Origin: Azophilus sp964638775
Lineage (GTDB): Bacteria > Pseudomonadota > Gammaproteobacteria > Pseudomonadales > Azotimanducaceae
DNA: 32,706 nt
Assembly: GCA_964638775.1 (NCBI GenBank)
Contig: CAZWZH010000092.1
Span: forward strand, 1-32,706
Reading direction: 5' to 3'
A program made the position numbers and the translations under genes. This document shows, piece after piece, positions 1-8,535 of the stretch. The first letter of the stretch is position 1; the number at the start of each line of letters is the position of its first letter. Under the pieces are notes generated by a model. The model was not told the origin of the DNA. It worked only from the letters and a program-made list of their open reading frames with translations, and did no database searches.

Positions 1-818
1 CCTATCTGCCTGAACTGGCCGCTTCCGATTTCGCCGGGGTCACCGTCCGCAACGTTCTCGACATGGCGAGCGGCCTGGACTGCGAGGACGACTACGACGA
101 CCGGCAAAGCTGCTACTACCGCTATTCCATGGCCATCGGCGACGGCTTCCGCGACGCCGGCGCGCCGGACAATCCATACGACTTTCTCGCGGGCCTGAAG
201 GTCTCCGGGCACACCAACCAGGGCGAGCGGTTCTCCTATTCGGGGGTCAACACCTTCATAGCCGGCTGGCTGGTGGAAAAGCTGACGGGCTATCCGTTTC
301 AGGATGTGTTCACCCGCGAGATCTGGTGGGACCTGGGCGCGGAGGCTGACGCTTCCTTCATCGCCTACCGCTACGGCATCCCGCTCACCCATGGCGGATT
401 CATGGCCAGGCCCCGCGACCTGGCCCGCTTCGGCCTGCTGTTCACGCCGAGCTGGAATGTGGTCAGTCCCCGCAAGGTCATCTCCGACGAACACATCCAA
501 ACGCTCCGTTTTCGCAGCAACCCATCGCTGCGCGCATATGCGGACACCCCTGCGGCGACGACATCCACCGAGTTGGAGCCGGACCAACGGCCATATACCC
601 ACAACATCTACCAGTGGGACTACGTGCATCCCGACGGAACCCTGTTCAAGGGTGGCTGGGGCGGCCAGGGGCTGCTCGTCAATCCCGACAGGGACCTCGT
701 GGCCGTCTTCGCCAGCTACTTCAAGGACGACGACTACAGCGAAGTCGACCTCGGGGACGCCGTCTTCGAGGTGCTGAACGGCGTATACGGCATGGCTTCG
801 CCACTGACGGCGCCATGA
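1..818 (+). CDS. Serine hydrolase of the beta-lactamase (class C-like) family, 5'-truncated by the window edge
   Basis: The reading frame is open from base 3, so the start codon and the N-terminal part with the SxxK nucleophile motif lie outside the window. About 271 C-terminal residues are visible. The opening stretch, with VRNVLDMASGLDC, matches the segment that follows the nucleophile in class C-type beta-lactamase/esterase proteins. YSGVN (near base 240) fits the Tyr-containing second motif, and FKGGWGGQGLLVNPDRDLV near the end is the region of the third (KTG/HTG-like) motif. Such proteins include penicillin-binding proteins, esterases and peptidases, so the substrate cannot be inferred. 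The stop overlaps the truA start (ATGA). Confidence 0.8.
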   Translation, partial: YLPELAASDFAGVTVRNVLDMASGLDCEDDYDDRQSCYYRYSMAIGDGFRDAGAPDNPYDFLAGLKVSGHTNQGERFSYSGVNTFIAGWLVEKLTGYPFQDVFTREIWWDLGAEADASFIAYRYGIPLTHGGFMARPRDLARFGLLFTPSWNVVSPRKVISDEHIQTLRFRSNPSLRAYADTPAATTSTELEPDQRPYTHNIYQWDYVHPDGTLFKGGWGGQGLLVNPDRDLVAVFASYFKDDDYSEVDLGDAVFEVLNGVYGMASPLTAP

Positions 819-1690
819 CCGGGGCGCCTGGCGCGGGCAGCGCGCCACCGGCCGCCTACGCGCTTGGGGTGGAGTATGACGGCGGCGCCTATTCGGGCTG
901 GCAACGGCAGCGCAACGCGCCCTCGGTACAGGAGGAACTGGAAAGCGCGCTGAGCCGGGTTGCCGACCGGCCCGTGCGAACCGTCGCCGCGGGCCGTACC
1001 GACGCCGGTGTGCACGCCACCAATCAGGTGGTGGGTTTCGGCACGTCGGCCCGCCGGCCGCTGAAGGCGTGGCGGGACGGGGTGAACACCGTGGTGGGCC
1101 AGGGCATCAAGGTGCGGTGGGCGAGAGAGGTCGACGCGGAATTCCACGCCAGATACAGCGCCGCGGCTCGCCGTTACGTCTACCTTTTCCGCATGGATCC
1201 GGTGCCCGCACCGCTCAGCGACCCGTTCGCCTGGCGCGTCTCAAGCCTGCGCACCGATGCCATGCACCAGGCGGGGCAGTGCCTGGTGGGCGAACACGAC
1301 TTCACCAGTTTCCGCGCGGCCGGCTGCCAGTCGAAGAGCCGGCACCGAAACGTCCGTCGGCTGAGCGTTCGAACCATCGGCGACCTCGCCGTACTCGACA
1401 TCGAGGCGAATGCCTTTCTTCTGCACATGGTGCGCAACATTGCGGGGGCCTTGGTACAGGTCGGTGAAGGAAAGCGACCGGAAAGCTGGATCGGTGACTG
1501 CCTGGAGGCACTGGACCGGCGGGGTATCGGCAAGACCGCGCCGGCGAACGGCCTTTACCTCGTCGATGTCCGGTACCCGGGGTACGACTTTCCGGCGGGA
1601 CGCCTGCCGCCGTTGTTGTCCGGCCTGGAAGGCCTTGACCGAATTCAGGCCCCTGCTGTGAGTTGCGCCCCTGGTCCGGGTCAGCCCTGA
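815..1690 (+). CDS. truA: tRNA pseudouridine(38-40) synthase TruA
   Basis: TruA isomerises uridines 38-40 of the anticodon arm to pseudouridine. The protein has 291 residues, close to the family norm. YDGGAYSGWQRQ (residues 21-32) and GRTDAGVHA (60-68, catalytic Asp63) are diagnostic. HMVRNIAGALVQVGEGK is the conserved C-terminal motif. I chose the ATG at 815 because it overlaps the previous stop as ATGA and places the first conserved block about 20 residues in. The frame is open further upstream, but only as a shadow of the hydrolase gene. It is the first gene of the truA-trpF cluster seen in many gammaproteobacteria. The N-terminal dozen residues are Ala/Gly/Pro-rich and not conserved. Confidence 0.96.
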   Translation: MTGAPGAGSAPPAAYALGVEYDGGAYSGWQRQRNAPSVQEELESALSRVADRPVRTVAAGRTDAGVHATNQVVGFGTSARRPLKAWRDGVNTVVGQGIKVRWAREVDAEFHARYSAAARRYVYLFRMDPVPAPLSDPFAWRVSSLRTDAMHQAGQCLVGEHDFTSFRAAGCQSKSRHRNVRRLSVRTIGDLAVLDIEANAFLLHMVRNIAGALVQVGEGKRPESWIGDCLEALDRRGIGKTAPANGLYLVDVRYPGYDFPAGRLPPLLSGLEGLDRIQAPAVSCAPGPGQP

Positions 1691-1815
1691 GCGGCGCCGG
1701 ATTCGGATGCGGCCTCGTTCGGCAGACGATCCTCGAGGATGTCTTCGATCAGCGAAACGCGGTTTTCGAGGTTGGCCACCGATTTCTTCGTGCAGGGTAC
1801 GGAACTCGGAAACAC
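1681..1815 (-). other. Possible small ORF or gene remnant encoding a short coiled coil, antisense between truA and trpF
   Basis: Reading the minus strand from a GTG at 1815 gives 44 codons ending in TGA (1683-1681). The middle contains ANLENRVSLIEDILEDRL, with hydrophobic residues spaced like a two-strand coiled coil. Just upstream, a different frame reads EFRTLHEEI, so together the two look like a frameshifted C-terminus of a PspB-like or SlyX-like small coiled-coil protein. No ribosome-binding site is visible, the ORF converges on truA, and it overlaps the predicted trpF promoter. It may be chance. I recognise no definite family. Confidence 0.25.
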
Positions 1816-1817
1816 TC

Positions 1818-1823
1818 TATAAT
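1818..1823 (+). promoter_or_regulatory. Candidate -10 element for trpFBA
   Basis: TATAAT is a perfect sigma-70 -10 hexamer in otherwise GC-rich sequence, 128 bases before the trpF start. No convincing -35 hexamer lies 16-18 bases upstream, so the promoter may be weak or activator-dependent. The position implies a leader of about 120 nucleotides. Confidence 0.45.
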
Positions 1824-1951
1824 CCGCGGTTTTCGGTCGGGCGTCGAAGTCGATTCATGCCGTTGCCCCGGTCCGGGTTACCGCCGTTTCCTCGAGAATC
1901 GGCCAGACTCCCGGACTGGCGGTAATCCCCGGCTGGAACGGAAGGTTCATC

Positions 1952-2581
1952 TTGTCCGTCAAAATCAAGATTTGCGGAATCACACGCGCGGAAGACGCGG
2001 AAACGCTGGTTCGGCTGGGCGTGGATGCGCTCGGCTTGGTCTTTTACCCGCCAAGCCCCAGATATGTGTGTCCGGAAAAAGCCGGGGAACTGTCGAGAGC
2101 TGTCGAAGGCGAACTGTTGCGTGTCGGCGTGTTCGTTGACGCGCCCGCGGCAACCGTCGGCGAAGCGGTCGAACGGGTGGGCTTGGACGTTCTGCAGTTT
2201 CAGGGCGCGGAAACGCCCGCCTATTGCGCTTCGTTCGGGCTGCCCTATCTGCGTGCGTTTCGGGTGGCGGGAACGTTTGACCATGAGGCAGTGGAAGCGA
2301 GGTATCCCGAGGCGCTTGCCATCCATCTCGATGCCTCGGTTCCCGGTTTGCCAGGAGGCACGGGGCATCGATTCAATTGGCGGCAGTGGCCCGAACGGCC
2401 CGGCCTCAACTACATGCTGGCGGGCGGGCTGACGCCGGAAAATGTGGGAGGGGCCGTTGAACGATTGCGGCCCTGGGGAGTCGATGTAAGCACCGGCGTG
2501 GAAAGTCCAGTGAAAGGGGTCAAGGATGCCGGCAGGATGAGCCGTTTCGTCGCAGAGGTGCGCCGTGCCGAAATCGGGTAG
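1952..2581 (+). CDS. trpF: Phosphoribosylanthranilate isomerase
   Basis: TrpF converts N-(5'-phosphoribosyl)anthranilate to the 1-(2-carboxyphenylamino)-1-deoxyribulose 5-phosphate used by TrpC. At 209 residues it is normal length for a stand-alone TIM-barrel TrpF. VKIKICGITRAEDA at the N-terminus carries the catalytic Cys8. LGLVFYPPSPRYV and the C-terminal LAGGLTPENV...VDVSTGVES phosphate-binding strands are typical. The start is TTG at 1952, preceded by GGAAGG with a 6-base spacer. The first codons fit the family exactly. The 3' end overlaps trpB by 17 bases, which suggests translational coupling. trpE, trpG, trpD and trpC are not in the window. Confidence 0.95.
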   Translation: MSVKIKICGITRAEDAETLVRLGVDALGLVFYPPSPRYVCPEKAGELSRAVEGELLRVGVFVDAPAATVGEAVERVGLDVLQFQGAETPAYCASFGLPYLRAFRVAGTFDHEAVEARYPEALAIHLDASVPGLPGGTGHRFNWRQWPERPGLNYMLAGGLTPENVGGAVERLRPWGVDVSTGVESPVKGVKDAGRMSRFVAEVRRAEIG

Positions 2582-3776
2582 CAACTACGCCCAGCCTTCC
2601 GACGATGGGCACTTCGGGCGATACGGCGGGCGTTTCGTCGCCGAGACGCTCATGCACGCGCTCGACGAGTTGCAGGCCGTCTACGGGGAGGTCGGGTCCG
2701 ACCCGAAATTCGAAGCCGAGTTCAATCACTACCTCGCCAATTTCGTCGGCCGGCCGACGCCGCTCTACTTCGCGGAAAGGCTGACGGAAACCCTTGGGGG
2801 CCCGCGCATCTACCTCAAGCGCGAAGACCTGAACCATACCGGCGCGCACAAGGTGAACAACTGCATCGGGCAGGCGCTGATCGCCAAACGCATGGGAAAG
2901 CCCCGGGTCATTGCGGAAACCGGCGCCGGCCAGCATGGCGTCGCCACCGCTACGGTCGCCGCCCGGTTCGGCATGAAATGCCAGGTCTACATGGGCGTGG
3001 AGGACATTCACCGCCAGGCGCTGAACGTCTATCGCATGAAGCTGCTCGGCGCGGAGGTCATCCCGGTGCATTCCGGCTCGAAGACGCTGAAAGACGCCCT
3101 GAACGAAGCCCTGCGCGACTGGGTGACCAATGTAGACGACACGCACTACATCATCGGTTCCGTGGCGGGCCCGCATCCGTACCCGGCCCTGGTGCGGGAT
3201 TTTCAATCGGTGATTGGCCGCGAAGCCAGGGCGCAGTGCCTGGAAGCGGAAGGGCGGCTGCCGGATACGCTGGTCGCCTGTGTCGGCGGGGGTTCCAACG
3301 CCATGGGTCTCTTTTACCCGTTCATCGACGATCCGGAGATCCGCATGGTGGGCGTGGAGGCCGCGGGCCTGGGGCTTGCCACGGGCCGCCATGCCGCTCC
3401 GCTCAATGACGGAGCCGTCGGCGTGCTGCACGGCAACCGCACCTATCTCATGCAGGACGACGACGGGCAGATCCTGGAAACGCACTCCATTTCCGCCGGC
3501 CTCGACTACCCGGGAGTCGGCCCGGAACACAGCCTGCTGAAAGACATCGGCCGCGCCGAGTACGATGCGGTGACCGACGAGGCCGCCCTGGATGCGTTCC
3601 GCCTTTTGAACCGCACCGAAGGCATCATGCCCGCGCTGGAGTCGAGCCATGCAGTCGCCTGGGTGGTACAGCGCGCCGCGGATCTCGAGAGGGGGCAGGT
3701 CGTCATCGTCAATCTCTCCGGCCGGGGCGACAAGGACATCCACACCGTCTCCGAACTGGATGGAATCGAGTTGTGA
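2565..3776 (+). CDS. trpB: Tryptophan synthase beta chain
   Basis: TrpB is the PLP-dependent subunit that condenses indole with L-serine to make tryptophan; it works as an alpha2-beta2 complex with TrpA. It has 403 residues. GGRFVAETLMHAL opens the protein, and HTGAHKVNN contains the PLP lysine (Lys96). AETGAGQHGVATA, GGGSNAMGLFYPF (PLP phosphate loop) and EGIMPALESSHA are all present. The GTG start at 2565 lies inside trpF behind AGAGG, and the first residues match the usual short extension before the conserved core. The 3' end overlaps trpA by four bases (GTGA). Confidence 0.97.
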   Translation: MPKSGSNYAQPSDDGHFGRYGGRFVAETLMHALDELQAVYGEVGSDPKFEAEFNHYLANFVGRPTPLYFAERLTETLGGPRIYLKREDLNHTGAHKVNNCIGQALIAKRMGKPRVIAETGAGQHGVATATVAARFGMKCQVYMGVEDIHRQALNVYRMKLLGAEVIPVHSGSKTLKDALNEALRDWVTNVDDTHYIIGSVAGPHPYPALVRDFQSVIGREARAQCLEAEGRLPDTLVACVGGGSNAMGLFYPFIDDPEIRMVGVEAAGLGLATGRHAAPLNDGAVGVLHGNRTYLMQDDDGQILETHSISAGLDYPGVGPEHSLLKDIGRAEYDAVTDEAALDAFRLLNRTEGIMPALESSHAVAWVVQRAADLERGQVVIVNLSGRGDKDIHTVSELDGIEL

Positions 3777-4576
3777 GCCGCATCGGGCCGACCCTGGCAC
3801 GATTACGGGACGCGCGGCGAACGGCCCTGGTGCCATTCATCACCGCGGGCGATCCTTCCGTCGAAGCCACCGTACCGGCCCTGCACGCCCTGGTGGGCGG
3901 CGGGGCCGACCTGCTGGAGTTGGGCGTTCCCTTCAGCGACCCGGAGGCGGACGGCCCCGCCATCCAGGCCGCATCCGAGCGGGCGCTCGCCAACGGCGTC
4001 ACGCTCCGGCAGGTACTGGAACTGGTCGCGGATTTCCGCGCCCGGGACACCGCCACTCCGGTGATCCTCATGGGATATCTCAACAGCATTCTGGCCATGG
4101 GCGAGTCGGATTTCGTGGAGAGCGCCGCCGCGGCCGGGGTGGATGGCTTCATCGTCGTCAACCTGCCTCCGGAAGAGGCCGGAACCCTGCGTACCGCCAT
4201 GTCCGCCCGTAACATGGACCTGATCTTTCTCGCCGCGCCGACCACCACCGATGAGCGGCTGGAACTGATCGACGGCGTGGCGAGCGGATTCATCTATCAC
4301 GTTGCGCTGAAGGGGATTACCGGAGCCGACCACATCGCCGTCTCTCCGGTGGCGGCCAACGTGGCCCGGTTGCGGCGCAAGACAAGGCTGCCGGTACTGG
4401 TGGGGTTCGGAATCAAGAACGGGGCCATGGCCAGGGCCGTCGCCGAGCATGCGGACGGCGTCGTGGTGGGCGCCGCCCTCGTGTCGCGAATGGGAGAGAT
4501 GGCCGGCCGTATCGGCGACATTCCCGCCATGCTCAGCGGCGCGGTGGGTGAAATCCGCCGTGCGCTCGATGCCTGA
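3773..4576 (+). CDS. trpA: Tryptophan synthase alpha chain
   Basis: TrpA cleaves indole-3-glycerol phosphate, and the indole passes through the tunnel to TrpB. At 267 residues the length is standard. FITAGDPS is the N-terminal signature. The catalytic pair Glu49 and Asp60 lies in LLELGVPFSDPEADGP. The residue before the ADGP motif is Glu, where Leu, Met or Val is common; both catalytic acids are intact, so I expect an active enzyme. The GTG start overlaps the trpB stop as GTGA, typical of stoichiometric coupling. The next gene, folC, starts 73 bases downstream; accD, often found here, is missing. Confidence 0.96.
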   Translation: MSRIGPTLARLRDARRTALVPFITAGDPSVEATVPALHALVGGGADLLELGVPFSDPEADGPAIQAASERALANGVTLRQVLELVADFRARDTATPVILMGYLNSILAMGESDFVESAAAAGVDGFIVVNLPPEEAGTLRTAMSARNMDLIFLAAPTTTDERLELIDGVASGFIYHVALKGITGADHIAVSPVAANVARLRRKTRLPVLVGFGIKNGAMARAVAEHADGVVVGAALVSRMGEMAGRIGDIPAMLSGAVGEIRRALDA

Positions 4577-4649
4577 GCGCAGGCCGCCGTCAAGGTTGCG
4601 GGAGGTACCGGCCGGGTGCGCCGACATCCGCCCGGGAATGGGGTAAACG

Positions 4650-5942
4650 ATGGCCCGGAACCTTGACGACTGGCTCGACTACATCGAGACCATTCATCCG
4701 AGCAACTGGGAACTGGGGCTGGCCCGCATCGGCGCCGTCGCGGACCGGCTGGAACTGCGCAAACCCGCGGCGACCTCGGTCATCGTGGCGGGTACCAACG
4801 GCAAGGGTTCCACCTGCGTATGCCTGGAACAGGCACTGATGGCATCGGGTCTCACCGTGGGGTGCACCCTGTCGCCCCATGTGCACGTTTTCAACGAGCG
4901 GGTACGCATCAACGGCGTCCAACTCGACGATGCCGCGCTCTGCACCGCATTCGAGGTGATCGAAGCCGGGCGCGGGGACACGCTTTTGACCTATTTCGAA
5001 TTCACCTCGCTGGCGGCGCTGTATTGCTTCAAACAGGCCGGTGTGGATGTGGCCGTACTGGAAATCGGGCTCGGCGGGCGCCTCGATGCGTTCAACATCG
5101 TCGACGGCGACATTGCCGTCATCACCAACATCGGTATCGACCACACCGACTGGCTGGGCGACACCCGTGAACTGATCGGCGCCGAGAAGGCCGGTGTCAT
5201 GCGCCGGGGCCAGCAGGTCATGCTCGGGCCCGACATGCCCGCCAGCGTGCTGGAACCGGCAACCCGCCTGGCTGGAGTTTGCAAGCGGATCGGCCGCGAC
5301 ATCGAGCACCACGACAACCCGGACGGCGGGTGGCGCCTGCACCTCCACGGCCGGATCCTGGACGACCTGCCCCGCGGGCGCTTTCCCGTCGTCAACTGTG
5401 CGCTGGCGCTGGCCGCCGCCGATGCCATCCGGCCCATCGATGAAACCGCTGCCCGGGCGGCGATCGACCGCGCCTGGATGCCTGGGCGCTGCGAAGAGAT
5501 CGCCGCCAGGGGCCGGCTCTGGGTCGTCGACGTCGCTCACAACCCCCTGGGCGCGGGATACCTGCGCCGCGAACTGCCCCGGCGCTATCCCGATGCGCGC
5601 ATCACCGCGGTGCTGGGAACGCTGGCGGACAAGGACGCCGAGGGCGTAGTGGCGGCGCTCGACGACATCGTCGAACGGTGGATTCTGGTCGACGCGCCGC
5701 CGCCGAGGGGCCTGACCGCGCCCGCACTTGCCGAACGGCTGGGTCGCCCGGAACTTTCCGTCGCCGGTTCCGTGCCCAGCGGTCTGCAGGAGGCAGGGTC
5801 GCTCACGCAACCGGGGGATGTTATTCTCGTGTTCGGATCGTTTGCCACAGCGGAAGCCGCCCGTTTGGAATTGACGAAATCCGGCGACGCCGTCGAATGC
5901 ACCGAGTTCCCGCAAGGCCGGCGGGTCGTTCGATCATCCTAG
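4650..5942 (+). CDS. folC: Bifunctional dihydrofolate synthase/folylpolyglutamate synthase
   Basis: FolC adds glutamate to dihydropteroate and then to reduced folates in ATP-dependent steps. The 430 residues match the family. VAGTNGKGST (from about residue 49) is the P-loop. SPHVHVFNERVRING, EIGLGGRLDAFNIVD and TNIGIDHTDWLG follow in the Mur-ligase order, with AEKAGVMRRGQ next. VVDVAHNPLGAGYL belongs to the C-terminal ligase domain. The ATG at 4650 is the first in frame that allows the full N-terminal helix; the ribosome-binding site is weak. The stop codon is followed directly by the ATG of the SPOR-domain gene. Confidence 0.95.
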   Translation: MARNLDDWLDYIETIHPSNWELGLARIGAVADRLELRKPAATSVIVAGTNGKGSTCVCLEQALMASGLTVGCTLSPHVHVFNERVRINGVQLDDAALCTAFEVIEAGRGDTLLTYFEFTSLAALYCFKQAGVDVAVLEIGLGGRLDAFNIVDGDIAVITNIGIDHTDWLGDTRELIGAEKAGVMRRGQQVMLGPDMPASVLEPATRLAGVCKRIGRDIEHHDNPDGGWRLHLHGRILDDLPRGRFPVVNCALALAAADAIRPIDETAARAAIDRAWMPGRCEEIAARGRLWVVDVAHNPLGAGYLRRELPRRYPDARITAVLGTLADKDAEGVVAALDDIVERWILVDAPPPRGLTAPALAERLGRPELSVAGSVPSGLQEAGSLTQPGDVILVFGSFATAEAARLELTKSGDAVECTEFPQGRRVVRSS

Positions 5943-6473
5943 ATGAGTGAGCAAACCCGGTACCGCATCACCGGCAGCCTGTTCCTGCTGGCATTGGCGG
6001 TCATCTTTCTCCCCATGCTGTTCGATGGCGACGGTGTCCCCGGCGTGGTGGTTGCGCCTGTCGACGTCGACTTCGTGCCGGAAGCCGTGCAGCGGTTCGA
6101 GGAAGCGGCGCCAGCCAGCGACTTCGCGGAGCGTGTGGCGGAACTGCGCCAGGAAGTCGATGAGCAGGGGTTTCATCTGGAAACCGGAACGCGAATCGGT
6201 GAACCGGTGTTGAGCGTACCCGACGACGCGACCGATGCATGGGCGGTGCAGTTGGCGAGTTTCGCCCGCCAGGAAAACGCCATGGATCTGCGTGACAAGC
6301 TCCGGGCGGACGGTTTCGAGGCTTTCGTAACGAGCTACAGGCCGCCGGGCGGCGACGTTTTGAATCGGGTTGCCGTCGGTCCTTTTCTCGATGTCTCCCG
6401 CGCGGAACGGATCCAGCGGGAGCTTTCCCAACGGTATGAGGTTGAAGCCCGGATCATGGCATTCGGCAGCTAA
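5943..6473 (+). CDS. DedD-like inner-membrane protein with SPOR domain
   Basis: The 176-residue protein has a short cytoplasmic N-terminus, one membrane helix (about residues 10-27, SLFLLALAVIFLPMLF) and a C-terminal SPOR domain. The SPOR domain begins near AWAVQLASFARQENA and continues through RVAVGPFLDVSRAERIQ. SPOR domains bind denuded peptidoglycan glycan strands at the division site, and DedD is the usual one encoded between folC and cvpA. The ATG follows the folC stop directly (TAGATG). The segment between helix and SPOR domain is acidic and probably flexible. Family and topology are clear; a DedD-like division role is inferred from position. Confidence 0.85.
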   Translation: MSEQTRYRITGSLFLLALAVIFLPMLFDGDGVPGVVVAPVDVDFVPEAVQRFEEAAPASDFAERVAELRQEVDEQGFHLETGTRIGEPVLSVPDDATDAWAVQLASFARQENAMDLRDKLRADGFEAFVTSYRPPGGDVLNRVAVGPFLDVSRAERIQRELSQRYEVEARIMAFGS

Positions 6474-6490
6474 TCCGAATCGGCGGCGAG

Positions 6491-7015
6491 ATGCACAACG
6501 TTGCGACCCCCGACATCGTTCTATCGATCGTGATTCTGCTCTCGGCGGTAATGGGCCTGGCCCGCGGGCTGATCAAGGAAGTGCTTTCCCTGGCCATCTG
6601 GGGAGCCGCGCTGGTCGCGGCACTGTACCTGGGCGATACGGTGGGCGCGCGATTCGGCACCGACATGGGGGAGTCGCTGCGCAACGTACTCGGTTTCGGC
6701 GCGGTGTTCGTGGCCGTACTCATCGCCGGCGCCATTGCGCAATGGCTGTTTGCACGGCTGATCGAGACCACCGGGCTGACCGGCACCGACAGGTTTCTCG
6801 GGTTCCTGTTCGGCAGTGCGCGCGGCATCGTCGTGTGCACCGTCGCACTGATCGCGCTGCGTCCCTTCGTCGAGGACGCGCAGTGGTGGCAGGAATCCAG
6901 GATTCGCCCGGAACTCGCCAGAATGGAGGAAGGCGTGCTCACGATCATGGGCCAGACCAGAGACCTGATCATGAGGCAGGACAACGCGGCTCCGCCGGCG
7001 GGGGAGCCCACCTGA
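6491..7015 (+). CDS. cvpA: CvpA family membrane protein
   Basis: CvpA proteins are small inner-membrane proteins first linked to colicin V production and later to envelope stress; the biochemical function is unsettled. The 174 residues contain about four hydrophobic helices. The first carries the family pattern GLARGLIKEVLSLAIW. The segment TGTDRFLGFLFGSARGIVV before the last helix is also typical. A hydrophilic tail of about 50 residues follows. The gene ends in TGATG shared with purF, the classic cvpA-purF pair. The ATG at 6491 has only a weak upstream GGCGG-type ribosome-binding site. Confidence 0.92.
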   Translation: MHNVATPDIVLSIVILLSAVMGLARGLIKEVLSLAIWGAALVAALYLGDTVGARFGTDMGESLRNVLGFGAVFVAVLIAGAIAQWLFARLIETTGLTGTDRFLGFLFGSARGIVVCTVALIALRPFVEDAQWWQESRIRPELARMEEGVLTIMGQTRDLIMRQDNAAPPAGEPT

Positions 7016-8535
7016 TGTGCGGAATCGTCGGCATCGTCGGTTCCGGCCCGGTCAACCAGGAGATCTACGATGCGCTGACCGTCCTCCAGCATCGGGGCCA
7101 GGATGCGGCCGGCATGGTGACCAGCGACGGTCACAGGCTGCACCTGCGCAAGGCGATCGGGCTGGTGCACGATGTTTTCCAGCAACGGCACATCGACCGC
7201 CTGGTGGGGAACGTCGGCATCGGCCATGTGCGTTACCCCACCGCCGGCACCTCGAGTTCCGCGGAAGCGCAGCCGATGTACGTGAATTCACCCTACGGCG
7301 TAACGCTTGCCCACAACGGCAATCTCACGAACGCCGAGAGCCTGCAGGCCGACCTGTTCCGCGAAGACCTGCGCCACGTCAACACCTCCAGCGATTCCGA
7401 AGTCCTGCTCAACGTCTTTGCCCACGAACTGCAGGCGACCCATGCCCACGCACCGACCGCTGAAGATGTCTTCAAGGCCGTCGCCGGGGTACATCGGCGT
7501 TGCCGGGGCGCCTACGCGGCGATCGCGATGATCATTGGCGTCGGCATCGTCGGCTTCCGCGACCCGTTCGGCATTCGGCCGCTGGTTTACGGGCGGCGGC
7601 GGGGGCGGCGGGGATACGAGTACATGATCGCCTCGGAAAGCGTGGCGCTGGACATGCTCGGTTTTGAAATGATCGCCGACGTGGCGCCGGGAGAGGCGGT
7701 TTTCATCGGCGTCGGAGGGCAACTTCAGGCGCGGGTCTGCGCCGAGGACACTGCGCTGGTACCCTGCATTTTCGAGCACGTCTATCTGGCCCGTCCCGAT
7801 TCCATCATCGACGAAGTATCCGTCTACAAGTCACGGTTACGGATGGGCGAGTATCTCGCCGACGAAATCCTCGCCCGCTTTCCCGATCACGGTATCGATG
7901 TGGTCATCCCCGTCCCCGACACCAGCCGTACCTGCGCGCTGCCACTCGCCCATCGGCTCAACGTCAAGTACCGGGAAGGATTCGTCAAGAACCGCTACAT
8001 CGGGCGCACCTTCATCATGCCCGGGCAGAACCTGCGCCGGAAGTCGGTGCGGCAGAAATTCAATACCATCGAACTGGAGTTCCGCGACAAGAACGTGCTG
8101 CTCGTCGACGACTCCATCGTACGGGGCACGACGACGGGACAGATCATCCAGATGGCTCGTGAAGCCGGCGCCAGGAGAGTCTTCATGGCGTCGGCCTCCC
8201 CGGCCATCCGGTTTCCCAACGTGTATGGCATCGACATGCCGGCGGCCGAGGAACTGGTGGCCTTCGGCCGTTCGGACAAGCAGGTCGGCCGGATCATCAA
8301 CGCCGACTGGCTCGTCTACCAGCGCATCGAGGACCTGGTAAGAAGCGCCCGGGAGGGAAACCGTTCCATCGCCCGCTTCGACTGTTCCGTGTTCGACGGC
8401 CGGTACGTTACCGGCGACGTCGATGCGGCCTATCTCAAGCGCCTGTCAAAGCACAGAAGCGATGCCATGAAGCAGCGCCGCGAGGCCGCCATGGAGTCGG
8501 GCCAGACAGTGATCGAACTGCACAACCAGGCCTGA
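7015..8535 (+). CDS. purF: Amidophosphoribosyltransferase
   Basis: PurF makes 5-phosphoribosylamine from PRPP and glutamine, the first committed step of purine synthesis. The ORF gives 506 residues, as expected. The sequence starts MCGIVGIVG, so Cys2 becomes the N-terminal nucleophile after Met removal; this fixes the start at 7015, although the frame is open upstream. HRGQDAAGM and GHVRYPTAGTSS belong to the glutaminase domain. VLLVDDSIVRGTTTGQI (about 362-378) is the PRPP-binding loop. A basic, Arg/Gly-rich stretch (GRRRGRRG) lies in the loop between GIRPLVY and the SESVALD segment. The stop overlaps the next start (TGATG). Confidence 0.97.
   Translation: MCGIVGIVGSGPVNQEIYDALTVLQHRGQDAAGMVTSDGHRLHLRKAIGLVHDVFQQRHIDRLVGNVGIGHVRYPTAGTSSSAEAQPMYVNSPYGVTLAHNGNLTNAESLQADLFREDLRHVNTSSDSEVLLNVFAHELQATHAHAPTAEDVFKAVAGVHRRCRGAYAAIAMIIGVGIVGFRDPFGIRPLVYGRRRGRRGYEYMIASESVALDMLGFEMIADVAPGEAVFIGVGGQLQARVCAEDTALVPCIFEHVYLARPDSIIDEVSVYKSRLRMGEYLADEILARFPDHGIDVVIPVPDTSRTCALPLAHRLNVKYREGFVKNRYIGRTFIMPGQNLRRKSVRQKFNTIELEFRDKNVLLVDDSIVRGTTTGQIIQMAREAGARRVFMASASPAIRFPNVYGIDMPAAEELVAFGRSDKQVGRIINADWLVYQRIEDLVRSAREGNRSIARFDCSVFDGRYVTGDVDAAYLKRLSKHRSDAMKQRREAAMESGQTVIELHNQA

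Noticed and set aside
614..814. N-terminal extension of truA
   Set aside because: The frame is open here, but the sequence is a shadow of the serine hydrolase gene and the ATG at 815 fits TruA.
3947..3955. Glu before ADGP in TrpA as evidence of an altered enzyme
   Set aside because: Both catalytic residues, Glu49 and Asp60, are intact, and this neighbouring position varies between TrpA proteins.
6370..7014. Long N-terminal extension of purF
   Set aside because: PurF needs Cys2 as the N-terminal nucleophile, so MCGIVGIVG at 7015 must be the start.
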